Positions 39,424-50,399 of a stretch of DNA of 64,000 nucleotides are shown piece by piece. Source of the DNA: Cordia subcordata (lineage: Eukaryota; Streptophyta; Magnoliopsida; Boraginales; Cordiaceae); contig JAPTOF010000016.1 of assembly GCA_028554755.1 (NCBI GenBank), positions 4,377,001 through 4,441,000 on the forward strand, given 5' to 3'. Within the stretch, counting starts at the first letter, position 1. Each line of letters starts with the position of its first letter. The notes beneath the pieces are model-generated. The model worked only from the letters and a program-made list of their open reading frames with translations, was not told the origin of the DNA and did no database searches. Position numbers and translations under genes: made by a program.

Positions 39424-40363
39424 TTAAAGTGCCCATTAAAGCGATTCATCATGTCTTCAACAACTTGATGGATGCTAATCCACTAATAAATTCCTAACAA
39501 CCAACAATAGTTGACCCAACTAAATATCTACTTCTCATTTGGTGCATGGTTTGCAAAATAGGAAGTTCCATATATACATATATATATGTGTGTATATATA
39601 TGACTTTTGGAAGGATGCATTTTACATACTATTTAATTTTAAGTGAAATAGATTAAAAGAATAAATCAAGATTTTCTCTCTTTTTTTAATATATTTCACC
39701 TGTTATGTCAGATTTTACAGAGCCTCCTCACGGATGACATGGTTAAGATATGATAATAAAGAAGGTTCTCTTCAAGTGTTTTTGGCGTATAAGCATCGGA
39801 TTAGAATAATGCTTGCTTATTGGTTATTCCTTTCTTATAATGAATGAAGGACAGAGTATTTTCTCTAATATAAAAAAAAAAGTTATAGAAACCATGATAA
39901 TAGGAAAAATTAATAGGTATATAAGATAGAAGAGTGTACACTAATTGCAATTATATTTCAAGGGATGCGATATGTTTGACTTTCATGAAATTTGAGGTCT
40001 TCAAATTAGCCAATTAGCTCATAATTTAAGTGTTTGTAGATGTTCTTATATACGACTGTGAAAGGAAAATTTCTTACAAATACTTAATAAAACATGTGGA
40101 GTTGTATTAAAAATAAAATGATACATGTTAAAACCGACACGCTTAATCATTCAAAATGATCAAGTATTTGTAAGAAAATCGTGTGTGAAATTGTTACTTA
40201 TAAGATGACATGGAGAAACGGTAATGTGAAAACAAATATCTACTCATTGGAATCTCATGGCACTGTGATCGATCTATCAGATGAGTTTGACAAGCACGTT
40301 TGAAATATGAGTGTGCGTTTATGCATTTATAATTTGTGAGATGTGACTTTCTGGATCTTTTTA

Positions 40364-40549
40364 TGGATTTATTTGAACTGATTTTTTCTTTTAAAAGTGT
40401 TTTTATTTATAATTTTTCTAAAAATATTTTATTAAAAAAGTTAAAATTTTTAATTTAAAAAATAAATTTGAGTTTCAACTTTTTTAAATGTATATTTTTT
40501 AAAGAAATACGTTTTTCATTAAAAAAAAAAAATCAATTCGAACAGCCCC
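40364..40549. mobile_element. Tourist-like MITE, diverged copy
   Basis: The right end, inverted, reads GGGGCTGTTCGAATTGATTT; the left end reads GGATTTATTTGAACTGATTT. Flanks are TAT on both sides. The body order matches the family at 46.2, 47.3 and 61.3 kb. Confidence 0.55.
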
Positions 40550-41078
40550 TATATCATCTTTTAAAATTATTCACCTTCAGAAACAAGCCAAACGACCTTT
40601 TCGTAGTGCTCATAATATAACCATGCACTTCATATCATATTTATAATTTGTGTTAAATTCACCACCTAAAAGTTTCCACGTTTTAGTTATGTGTGTCCAC
40701 TCCTTGAGTCAATTAAATTTTTTTTTTTTTGGAACCAATTCAGACGATGTCATCTAAAAGAGGGCCCGGTTGGAATTTTCTTCCTTTTTTTTTTTTTACA
40801 AGTTAAAAATAATTAATGACTCTCAGGTGATCTGAGAGAGCTTCAGCCTTAAGTGATCTTATGGAGAAATTGAGCGAATATTAAGGAAGACATCAAAGCT
40901 TCATCTCAGCTCTTTACGGTCAAGTAAAATCTGACAATGCTAAAGCCTCGAAAAAGCAACACCACAACAAAGATTAGTGGCAGCTGAAATGATTAAAATT
41001 GCCTCTCTTAAAAGTGATAAATTGATTTTGAATCTTGTAGGAGACGGGGTAGGGTTCGGGAGATATTAACTAAAATGA

Positions 41079-41490
41079 CCTTTTTTTTTCAAATTATCTA
41101 CCAAATTGACAACCTTTTGAAAAAAAAAAAAAAGGGAACAAAATAGCCAACTTCTTTGAGGGTGGATCACGCAATTGACCTGGCAAAGCTTATGCCACGT
41201 AGAAATCGTGGGTTGAAGAGACGATCTCTAGAGTCGTGTCTTCAACTTTTGATATTTCACTATTTTTATTTTCTAAAATTGTGTTCTCAAGTCACAATTT
41301 CATCTTTTCTTAATTTTTTCCTAAAATTGTGAGTTCAAATTGTGGCTGACATTGCCACATCAACTAGTGCTTCTTTTGTTCATGGCTGACGTGTTGACTC
41401 CAAAATCGTGTACTAAAAGCACGTCTGTACAACATGGCTACTTTCCTCATTACTTTGCATAAGTTATCATTTTGGTATATAATTTTTAAA
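41079..41490. mobile_element. Possible foldback element
   Basis: The left part (AAATTATCTACCAAATTGAC) and the inverted right part (AAATTATATACCAAAATGAT) match over about 55 bp with gaps. Inside are inverted pieces such as TTGAAGA...TCTTCAA around 41213-41250. Edges are approximate. Confidence 0.5.
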
Positions 41491-41641
41491 AGTGTAGAGG
41501 GCATCTACAATTAAGGTCTCAACCTACCCCTTGAGATAGATTGAGACTCTTTTGCGAAAGAAGTAAGGTTGCTGGTGGAAGAATTTAGGATTGAGAGGAT
41601 AAGTGTATAAGCTTATTCGTTGTGTCTTTTCTTGTTTTTCT

Positions 41642-41886
41642 TACTCCCTTTTATATGGACGCACGTATCCTATATTATAGGCTAATCACACAATTCACGT
41701 AAGGGAATTACGTGATACCCTTAATTATGCATGCAATCACGCATCAGTCATGATCCCCAAGCATATCTCAAGATTGTTTCCTTATTCTCTAGTATTGACC
41801 TTTGCTGTGTAAAAGCTATAAGTCACACAAATATGGGCCTATCTTGGGATGTACTTATTGGACCATATTAATATGGGGCCAATACA
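41642..41886 (+). repeat. 245-bp direct repeat, left copy
   Basis: Nearly identical in length and sequence to 43026-43270. Starts TACTCCCTTTTATATGGACG and ends GGGGCCAATACA. It lacks TG...CA ends, and no primer binding site follows, so an LTR identity is unproven. Confidence 0.85.
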
Positions 41887-42299
41887 GTTTGCCCTCCCAC
41901 TCCTTAGCCCGCAAGGATTGAGGAGTAGTTTGAGACTACTTAGTACACTTGCGCTTTCTTAATTCTTGCAATTCACATTGATCCATTAAAAGTGACACCT
42001 ACTTTCCACGCGTCACAATTGTACCGGCTGCTTATTAAATTGCAGATCCTTTGAAGATGCCTAAATTGAGACCTCATAACGAAGTTTGTTGTGAGTTTGC
42101 CCAAGTTAGTTGTTTGCTAAATGTATACCATATGTTGCCCAGCTCTTAAATAACCTTTGTGTTTGATCAATTGTATAATGTTAATAGTCGAAGTTTCATC
42201 TAGACAAAATTTTCCATTTGTAGCATTTGGCAAATGTTAATTATTTGCACAAGACGCATCTCTTAGTAAAACATAGTTGAGTCGCGACCTTATCAAAAG

Positions 42300-42912
42300 G
42301 CGAAGGTAAGGACATTTAAATTAAAATGCTTTGCGATCGTGGCTCTACAGGTAGTCGAAGGGTGGTAAAGGATCGTGTGGTCACGGACATTATGACAATC
42401 GAAGGGCCGGTGCATATGTGAAATCTTGGCCCTGATGTTAGATCGAAGGGCAAGAATAAGCTTTGAAAATTGAAAGGCTGTGACGTTGCGGCCCTGACGA
42501 TAATTGAAGGGCTGATGCATGTCTGAAGTTCTAGCCCTGATGTTAGATCGAAGGACAAGAATAAACCTTGATGAAAATCGAAAGGCTGTGACACCGAAGC
42601 CCTGATGATAATTGAAGGGCTGATACATGTTTGAAGTCCTGGCCCTGATGTTAAATCGAAGGGCAAGAATAAGTCTTAAAAAAATCGAAAGGCTGTGACG
42701 TAGCGGCCTTGATGATAATCAAAGGGTCGATGCATGTTTGAAGTCCTGGCCCTGATGTTAGATCGAAGGGCAAAAATAAGCCGTGATGAAAATTGAAAGG
42801 CTGTGTCAAAAGGCTATGACCTTATGGCCTTGATGATAATCGAAGGACCAATGTATATTTGAAGTCTTGGCCTTGATGTTAGATCGAAGGATAAGAACAA
42901 GCTTTGATGAGA
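42300..42912 (+). repeat. Tandem array of ~105-121 bp units
   Basis: The landmark CCCTGATGTTAGATCGAAGG or a close variant recurs at 42430, 42535, 42643, 42750 and 42871. Each unit also holds an AATTGAAGGGCTGATGCATG block, so units have a two-part structure. Overlapping minus-strand open frames of 111 and 116 residues are products of the repeat. Confidence 0.85.
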
Positions 42913-42985
42913 AAACCTTTAATTTGCAAAGATACCATATAGTTATGGTACTTTTATTAATGAACTAATCATAACCAGCAATCCA

Positions 42986-43015
42986 TACACACACACACAC
43001 ACACATATATATATT
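42986..43015. repeat. (CA)n(TA)n microsatellite
   Basis: CA units pass into TA units shortly before the right 245-bp direct repeat. Confidence 0.9.
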
Positions 43016-43025
43016 TATTGGACAC

Positions 43026-43270
43026 TACTCCCTTTTATATGGACGCACGTATCCTACATTATAGGCTAATCCCATAATTCACATAAGGGAATTACGTGAT
43101 ACCCTCAATCATGGACGTAATCACGTATCAATCATGATCCCCAAGCATATCTCAAGATTGTTTCCTTATTCTCTAGTATTGACCTTTGCTGTGTAAAAGC
43201 TAGAAGTCACGCAAATATGGGCCTATCTTGGGATGCACTTATTGGACCATATTTACATGGGGCCAATACA
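43026..43270 (+). repeat. 245-bp direct repeat, right copy
   Basis: Partner of 41642-41886; the copies have equal length and roughly 7 percent difference by eye. Together they enclose 1.1 kb that includes the tandem array. Confidence 0.85.
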
Positions 43271-43558
43271 AAAAGGAATCATTTAACTCATTACTTTGGG
43301 TTAAGGGGTTTGTAAAAAGAAAAACCAATTTAAATGAGCCTTTGTAATTTTATCTTTATGTCCCGAGTTACAAGTATGTGTTCGAGTTGGTATGTACTTA
43401 AGATCAAAACTTTTGTAGGCGTTTGTGACCTTTTCTTTTCAGATTGTTCACAATAGTGTTGCTCAGCCAAATCAGTAGTTTGCCACTTTGGCTAAATTTA
43501 TCTTTGCTAATTCTCAAATCTCAAGTAAATGAGTCTATTTAAAGATTTCTTACAGTTA

Positions 43559-43628
<70 letters not shown>
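43559..43628. repeat. (AT)n(GT)n microsatellite
   Basis: A long TA run passes into GT units. Confidence 0.95.
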
Positions 43629-43765
43629 TCCACTGTTAAGTAATGTGGTGTAAAAGAACAATTTTTCCAACATAGGGCGTGTGAGGTTCATGCATCAGGC
43701 TACAGCATTAAATTCAAAAGCTGGTTCTTTGTCATAATTTCTGGTTCTGTGTATGTAGTGGACAA

Positions 43766-43794
43766 TTAAAAAAGAGAGAGAGAGAGAGAGAGAG
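43766..43794. repeat. (GA)n microsatellite
   Basis: About twelve GA units. The GGCCC-rich stretch after it has no recognisable gene. Confidence 0.9.
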
Positions 43795-43899
43795 ATTCTC
43801 AAGAAAGGAGGTCTGTGAAGATGGGCTAGACCAGAATAGCCCAAAAAAGGAGCTTCAGACCCAAACCAAAGGTGGAACGTAAAAGCCCAAACACTTGGC

Positions 43900-46150
43900 C
43901 CCAAAGGTCCTACAAAGGCCTAAAATTAAAAAGGGCCAAAAGGCAAAATACAAGAATTGGGCCGAAGCCGTAACATATGGGCCTTGGAGACAATTCTACG
44001 CCAGAAACAAATACATAATCCCAAATGACAGATCTATCCCTCCACTTCCAGCAGCCTTGGCAACAAATTAGATTTCGGATTGCGAATTAATGCTGTCCTC
44101 GTCATGGCCTTTTTCTTATCTTATTTGATAATTTATGTAGAAAAAAAAAACTAAAATTAATTTAAATCTGCATTATTAAGGCCACAATTTCGAACTGCGT
44201 CCAAGTTAAGGGATGCAATGGTCTTTTTGAGGAGACTTCAAGTAGGCAATAGGAACTCATAATATTACAATGTTTCATATTTTTTGTCCTTTTTTTCTAA
44301 AAAAAAGAAAATTATTTAGTATCACTTTTTAACTGGATCATGTTAAAATGTCTTATATCCAAGTGGTTTAGATGTCCTTCGGACCTCTTGTCACACAAAG
44401 CAGCCTCTGAAACAAAAACCATTACGGAAAAGGTGGATTCATAAGATATGAAGACATATTCCATTAATACAAGTGCTCTGAAGGAAACAAGCCCATCTTA
44501 CTCTCACAGTCTCATTAATTTCCTTGGGGCAACTTATAAGTCAATACATCCATCTTTTATCTTTGAATCAAAGTTATCATATAATTGGACTGTATTTTCT
44601 GTGAAGGAACCTAGATGAGTCAGAAAGGCGCATACAAGTATGACAGAAAAAGGGGAAAGATTCTAAGTTCGGGCCTCCTCTTTGATTGATTGGCGGTATA
44701 TATACCGAGGAATATAATAATATTATGAGTCTTGATGGGCAGGCGGAAGAACTCTTTCTCGGTCTCACTCGTTTTGTTAGATGATCTCAAAGATTTTCCT
44801 GACTCTTGTTTGGAGTAGATAATAAGGTTTTATTTAGAGTGAGCTTTTAATTATAAAAAAGAGATGGGTAAAAGAACTGGTTTATTCGAAGTGAATCTCA
44901 CATAATGTGTTTCAAAACATTTCTCATAATTTTTCTTTATTTTTTGAAATAAAAACACCATACCGCATTGGAATAGGGGCACATAGGCTGTGTTTTAGAA
45001 AAGACTAAATGACTCTCTACCTTTGTGGTAATCATAAGTGCGCGTTAACCATTATCTTGTATGATCTCAAAATAGACACGGGCTTACATTTTAGAGGGCA
45101 TGTGCACTATACCTTTGAGGACTACAGTAGACTCCATGCCAATTTTTGGGGATATGTGTGAGAAGAGTCTCGTGACTATTTTGAAATTATAAAAGGGGTA
45201 AGGGGATCACGAAGGAATTTTAAAAAGCAGAAGAAAATTATAAAGAAGTTTTGATAATACAAGTGGATGCCACATGCATTAAGACAAATCTATTTTACCC
45301 AAAAAGAAGAAAGAAAGAGAAATATAAGGTGTGACGAAGCAATGCCATCTCGGTAGAGTTAATTCATTGCTAACTAGTGTAGTGCTTTTTCTAACTTTAT
45401 TCTCTTGTACATTCCTCGGCCAAAAAAATCAGCTTTTCTTGGGCTCATGTCAAATCTATTTATGCAAATTTTTTCCTCTTGAAAGGTTCTCAAATGCCTT
45501 CAATTTCTGGTGCTCCACATGTCAACCTCGCCTTTTCTTTTACTACTTTTGCAGTTGAGATCATTAATGCCATTATCGTGGCAATTAGTGCTTCTAATTA
45601 AAGGTTTATAGTTTAATGCTAATCTCTTTCAAGTCAGTTTCTATTCACTAGGGTAAATTAATTATTATCTCACCGAAAGACACATGATTATAGTAATTCA
45701 ACAGCAAAAAGAAAATGGGTTAGTGGAAGTTCAAAAAGGGCTGTCGATAATGGAATTGATTATGCTTTAAAAATAGCGGTCGATATCCCAAAGTCACACA
45801 CAATATATATTGTGTTTTCCTTTTTGAATGCGTTTGTTAGAATGTCCGAGTAATATATTATTTCAAAGATGATCTTAATCTCATGAATTGTTTGGATAAT
45901 TTTCTCTTAATGATTTCATCAATTCACAATGATTAATTTTTTTTTATAACGTTATAACATTACGAGAAGATCCAAAACTTGCATATCCCTTTAACTTAGA
46001 AAGTTTCAAAAGAAAATGTGCTTGCAACATACAAATGCCTAATTAGCACATTTGGAACAATATGAGAAGCCAAACTATCAAATGCTTGAATAAAATACTC
46101 TTTAGGAGTTTGAGCACTCTTCTCGTTCTTTCCATTGGAGCCTTTTTTTG
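43900..46150. other. Gene-free stretch
   Basis: No supportable gene or full transposon. The part at about 44990-45200 resembles decayed Mutator-like MITE sequence (CTACCTTTGTGGTAATCATAAG and later CTATACCTTTGAGGAC), but I cannot fix its ends. Confidence 0.4.
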
Positions 46151-46155
46151 ACTCA

Positions 46156-46376
46156 GGGGTCCTTTGCATTAGCTTTTTTGAAAAAATTTTTTTTAACAAC
46201 TTTTTAAAAATAAATTTTTTTTTAGAAATTAAAAATTCTGGCTTTTTACAAGAGTTGTATTTGAATTTTTTTTCAAAGTTTTAATTTTTTTAGAAGCTGA
46301 ATCAAATAGTTATTTTAAATTTAATGTAATTTTTTTTAAAAATATTTTTTCTTAAAAAAGCCAATCAAAAAAGCCC
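46156..46376. mobile_element. Tourist-like MITE with TCA duplication
   Basis: The ends GGGGTCCTTTGCATTAGCTT and, inverted, GGGCTTTTTTGATTGGCTTT are related. TCA flanks both sides. The body is shared with 47279-47496 and 61285-61515. Confidence 0.7.
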
Positions 46377-46479
46377 TCAAACGAAGTCCATTAATTACTT
46401 TAAGCAAAACCACACGGAAATAAATTATGATTATGACTTCGATACGGATCGGCAAAACAATCAAAAGCGAAAGCACAAG

Positions 46480-46481
<2 letters not shown>

Positions 46482-46517
<36 letters not shown>
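46482..46517. repeat. (AT)n microsatellite
   Basis: About eighteen uninterrupted AT units. Confidence 0.95.
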
Positions 46518-46519
<2 letters not shown>

Positions 46520-47278
46520 TTAATTTAGGGCGAAGTTTTAGGTCTGCAATGTACAGTGTCAGGCTTTTACTACTGCCTTTCAGGACGCATGTTTCCACAC
46601 ATTTCTACACATATATAAGAAGAAAATAAAAAATATTTAAAAGCTTCATTTTGTCCAATGATGCTTTAGTCCTTTAATCCTTCATTATTCTTTCAGCTGT
46701 CCATTTTTCTTTCTGTTATAATTTTAGGTATTGAATATTAATATCTCATGTATACAATAAAAAATTATTACAAAAAGTATGAAAAGATAAACGATAATAT
46801 ATATATTTTTAATTGGTTTTGGTTACGGGCAAGATGGTAAATTACCCGGTTCAACAATTGTTTTAGATTAGTCAATTCATGTTACTCCGTCAACTTAGGT
46901 TATTTCCATTTAAGACTATTAATATATTTTTTCCCCCTGGGATTAGATTGGACGATGCGCCTCATCCACACAATTTGCCGTCCAACGATGAATGCAAAAG
47001 ATGGCAGAAAATAAATGGTAGTAATTTTCAACTTTCTCATCAGTGTCTTGTAAGTATATAGTACCATTGTCTTTAACGTTTGATTATAGAAGTAATTAAT
47101 TACTACAATAAATAAAACGTGGTATGAAAGCATCTTATTCACATGTTTGTCATACATTTTTCGTTCATGTCTCAATTATGTAACATATAGATGTATATAC
47201 CGGAATAAGATAATGAGTTTTGTTTACTATTTACGTTGACATGTATGATCTGTTAGTATAATTATGATATTTATATAC

Positions 47279-47496
47279 GGGTCCGTTTGGATTGGCTTTT
47301 TTTCAAATGTATTTTTTTAATAGTTTTTTTTAAGAAGGTAAAAATTTTGGCTTCTAAAAAAAGTTGTGTTTAAACTTTTTTATGAGTTTTAACTTTTTTG
47401 GAAGCCAAATCAAATAGTAATTGTAAATTTAATATAACTTTGTCAGGAAAAAAATTATTTTTTTTCTAAAAAAGAAAACCCAAACTAAATAGACCC
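47279..47496. mobile_element. Tourist-like MITE nested in the left LTR
   Basis: The ends GGGTCCGTTTGGATTGGCTT and, inverted, GGGTCTATTTAGTTTGGGTT are related. Comparison with the intact right LTR shows the precise insertion point and a TAA target duplication, with the left copy now TAC. Confidence 0.88.
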
Positions 47497-47647
47497 TAAT
47501 TGTAATTGATTGATTGCTATACTTATAGATTTTCCATAATTAGAGATTTATTATATTTAGGATTTTCCTTTCATGTATTATTTCATTTCTTTTTATGTAT
47601 TATTCTGCTTGGGCTCTAATCAACTCTTGGCCTATATAAGGCTCTTA

Positions 47648-48614
47648 AGGTCTATTTGGTATGACGGACTAAAGAAATGATCATTCAAGATAAAATAGAA
47701 TTTAAGATAGAATGCCTATGGAATAGTTATTCTTTTTCTTATGTTTGGTTATAAATATAATAAAAGTCAGAATAGAGTGTCTATTTTATTTCATATATTT
47801 GGTAAAACCATTTTCAAAAGTTAGAATATAATAATAATTAATTAAAATACCCTTATTCTTTAATTTGACATAAACTTAAATTTGTATATGGCAATTAATT
47901 TTTTTTTGGGTGCAACTTTAAAAAGGGTTTATATAGTATTATATCATAGATTTATGAATATTTTGGAAAATAAAAATTCGTTGTCCAGTGAAACAATATT
48001 AATATATTGCCAAATAATTCAAAAAGAGAAAAAGCTAAATATTCAAAAGAAACTTGATCAATAGTTTTTACAACATCAACATAAATGAAAAACATTGCCA
48101 GTCTTTTGATCAATAAAAATACGCAACACTGTTTAATTTATTATTTTTAGTTTTAACACCATATTTTGTACTATTTACTATTTGTTATAATTTAGATACA
48201 AATATTAACTAGCTTATAAGAAAAAATGTGTCTTATAGAATGAGAAGAGTAAAAAATGAAAGTGGAAAATGTATTTTCTTTAAATTTTAATTTCTTAATC
48301 TTTTATTTTTTTTAATTTTTTGAATTTCGTAATTTGTAATTTTTTCATAAAAATTTTGAGAAGATAAATGGAGGATAATTTTCTTTTTGTGACTTTCACT
48401 ATAATTTTTATTGTTTTTATCTTAAGTTGGAAAACTCATTCCAACTCATTCTTTAAGTTGAGCTAAGGAATGAGTTTTCTAGCTTTATCCTGGAAAACTC
48501 ATTCCATAGGAATGACATTTCTAATTTTAATTTATTGTACCAAACTAAAGAATGAGGATCAAAAGCTGGAAAGGTCATTCCTTTCCAAGCGATTCTAATG
48601 TACGAAACGGCCCC
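47648..48614. mobile_element. 967-bp DNA element nested in the left LTR (TTA duplication)
   Basis: Absent from the right LTR, where the flanking sequence is continuous. Flanked by TTA on both sides (47645-47647 and 48615-48617). The ends AGGTCTATTTGGTATGACG and, inverted, GGGGCCGTTTCGTACATTAG are related. The interior has repeated GGAAAACTCATTCCA blocks in both orientations. There is no transposase. Confidence 0.85.
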
Positions 48615-48895
48615 TTAGTATAGACATTGTAAATGAACCTTCTCAATAATATACATCTATACATATAAATATTTCTATATGTTTTCTAGGCTTTAACAAT
48701 ATTTTGTGTTTCTTTTTGCTTTCTCAATATGGTATCAGAGATAACATCGTAGCCTATGCCACTGTCATCTGGTTGTAATTTGGAATTGTGTCAGACATCA
48801 ACATTGGCTTGTTTTCTTTTTCTATTTTTGCAATGGATTGCTTTAGAACCATTATCAGTCTTTCGGGAAAAACTCAGTTACGATCTCAAATGGAG

Positions 48896-48937
48896 TGTTG
48901 GTATTGCCATTAGCAAGGTCACATTCTTTTGAAGTGT
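48896..48937 (+). pseudogene. Copia gag zinc-knuckle remnant
   Basis: Codes for a CX2CX4HX4C zinc knuckle interrupted by an in-frame TAG in its middle. The rest of gag is too eroded to align; only about 170 bp separate the primer binding site from this motif. Confidence 0.7.
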
Positions 48938-49136
48938 CCTGCTTGAGTATGCTCGTTTTTGTAAACAGACAAGTCCTGGCCATTTCTAAAGTAATTGTCC
49001 TTGTAATCCCAACAAGTCTTAGTTTTCACCTATATCCTCAACATGCTCCAAGCAATCTTCCTGTGTATCAGATCCAGCTCTCCAGAAAATACTTAACCAG
49101 GTTTTTGGTCAATTTATTCCTCTTCTCTTAACTGCT

Positions 49137-50302
49137 ATGTCTACTACGTCTGGTAATTCATATTGGTTCGTTGATTTTGCATTCCCAAATCACATAACTT
49201 CTAATACCCACAATTTGACCAACCTAATATCTATGTCTCATGCACCTTCAATTTATATAGCTAATGGTACCTTAATGCCTATTAGTTGTATAGGTTTTGT
49301 TTCTACTTCCCAACTTACACTTCCTGATACTTATCTTGTCCCTAAACTTATATTAAACCTTGTAATCTGTTAAGCAACTATGTGATCTAGGTCTTGTAGT
49401 CACATTTTCTTTTTTTGGTTGTTGTGTGCAAGATTTGCATAGGTTAGATCCTTGGGATAGGTTGTAAAGCTGGTCGACTCTTTGAGCTTGTTAATTTGCA
49501 TATTCCTAGGAATCTTTATACTGCTACTTCTGTTATTTTATCATCTGACTCATCTTCCATGTTTTTATGGCACTCTCAGTCAGGACATGCTTCTTTAAGA
49601 AAAATTACAACACTTGGTTTTTACTGGTCATTTAGGGAAAATTTCTATGAATTCCTTTGATTGTTTGTCTTGTAAATTGGTTAAACAACTTGCTTTATCA
49701 TTGGTAAAAGTAATTCTGTTTCTTCTGCATGTTTTGATCTTGTTCATTCTGATATTTCGAGTCCCTCTTCCACTCACATTATGGGCGATTCTCATTATTT
49801 TATAATCTTTGTTGATTATTATTCTCATTCTCGTTTCACTTGGATCTATCTTATACATAATTGCTCTGATCTTTTTTGTATTTACTCTAAATTTACTGCT
49901 ATGATATATACCCAATTTGGTAAATGCATTAAGATTCTTAAAACTGATAATGCCATGGAATATAAGGAGTCCAGCCTTCTTGCTCTCCTTCATCAACATG
50001 GCACTATCTCACATCATTCATGTCCTTACACTTCCCAACAGAGTGGACATGTTGAGCGCAAACACAGACACATACTGGACATTACACATACCTTTCTGAT
50101 TTCTTTTTCTTGCCCTGAGCGCTTTTGGAAAGAGGTTGCTCTTACTGTTGTCTATATCATCAATAGATTGCCTTCCCCTACCATTAACAACTGTACACCC
50201 TGTGAGCGTCTCTATGGTTTTTCGCCTATCTATGATCACCTTCGTGTATTTGGTTGTGCATGTTTTGTTTTACTCCCAGATCATGAGCACATGAAACTTT
50301 AA
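49137..50302 (+). pseudogene. Copia protease-integrase remnant
   Basis: 49137-49373 holds a protease-like segment in which the usual Asp-Ser-Gly/Ala active site now reads Asp-Phe-Ala. A pre-integrase motif resembling LWHxRxGH sits near 49565-49600. The integrase core follows in several frames, the longest at 49781-50302 (173 residues). The catalytic Asp (near 49745 in a VHSD context), the second Asp (in KTDNAMEY, about 49940) and Glu (in SGHVERKH, about 50055) are all visible. It ends at an early stop. Confidence 0.85.
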
Positions 50303-50399
50303 CCCCGTGCTTGTTTGTGTTGTTTTATGGGATATGGCATAGTGTAAAAGGGCTATCGGTGTTGGGATCCCATTTCTAAATGCATTCGTGTCTCTTGTT

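Larger units (their letters stand above)
47251..48726 (+). repeat. Left LTR of the Copia element, split by two insertions
   Basis: LTR sequence lies at 47251-47278, 47497-47647 and 48615-48726. The gaps are the nested elements 47279-47496 and 47648-48614. Rejoined, it parallels the right LTR throughout. Confidence 0.88.

Noticed and set aside
42293..42666. Two overlapping minus-strand open frames (111 and 116 residues) with internal repeats
   Set aside because: Both are by-products of the 105-bp tandem array; being open in two frames at once argues against coding.
41642..43270. Calling the 245-bp repeats LTRs of a retrotransposon
   Set aside because: No TG...CA ends, no primer binding site after the left copy, no purine tract before the right one, and no coding domain between them.
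49628..49999. 123-residue minus-strand open frame in the Copia region
   Set aside because: It is antisense to the integrase, whose catalytic residues are readable on the plus strand.
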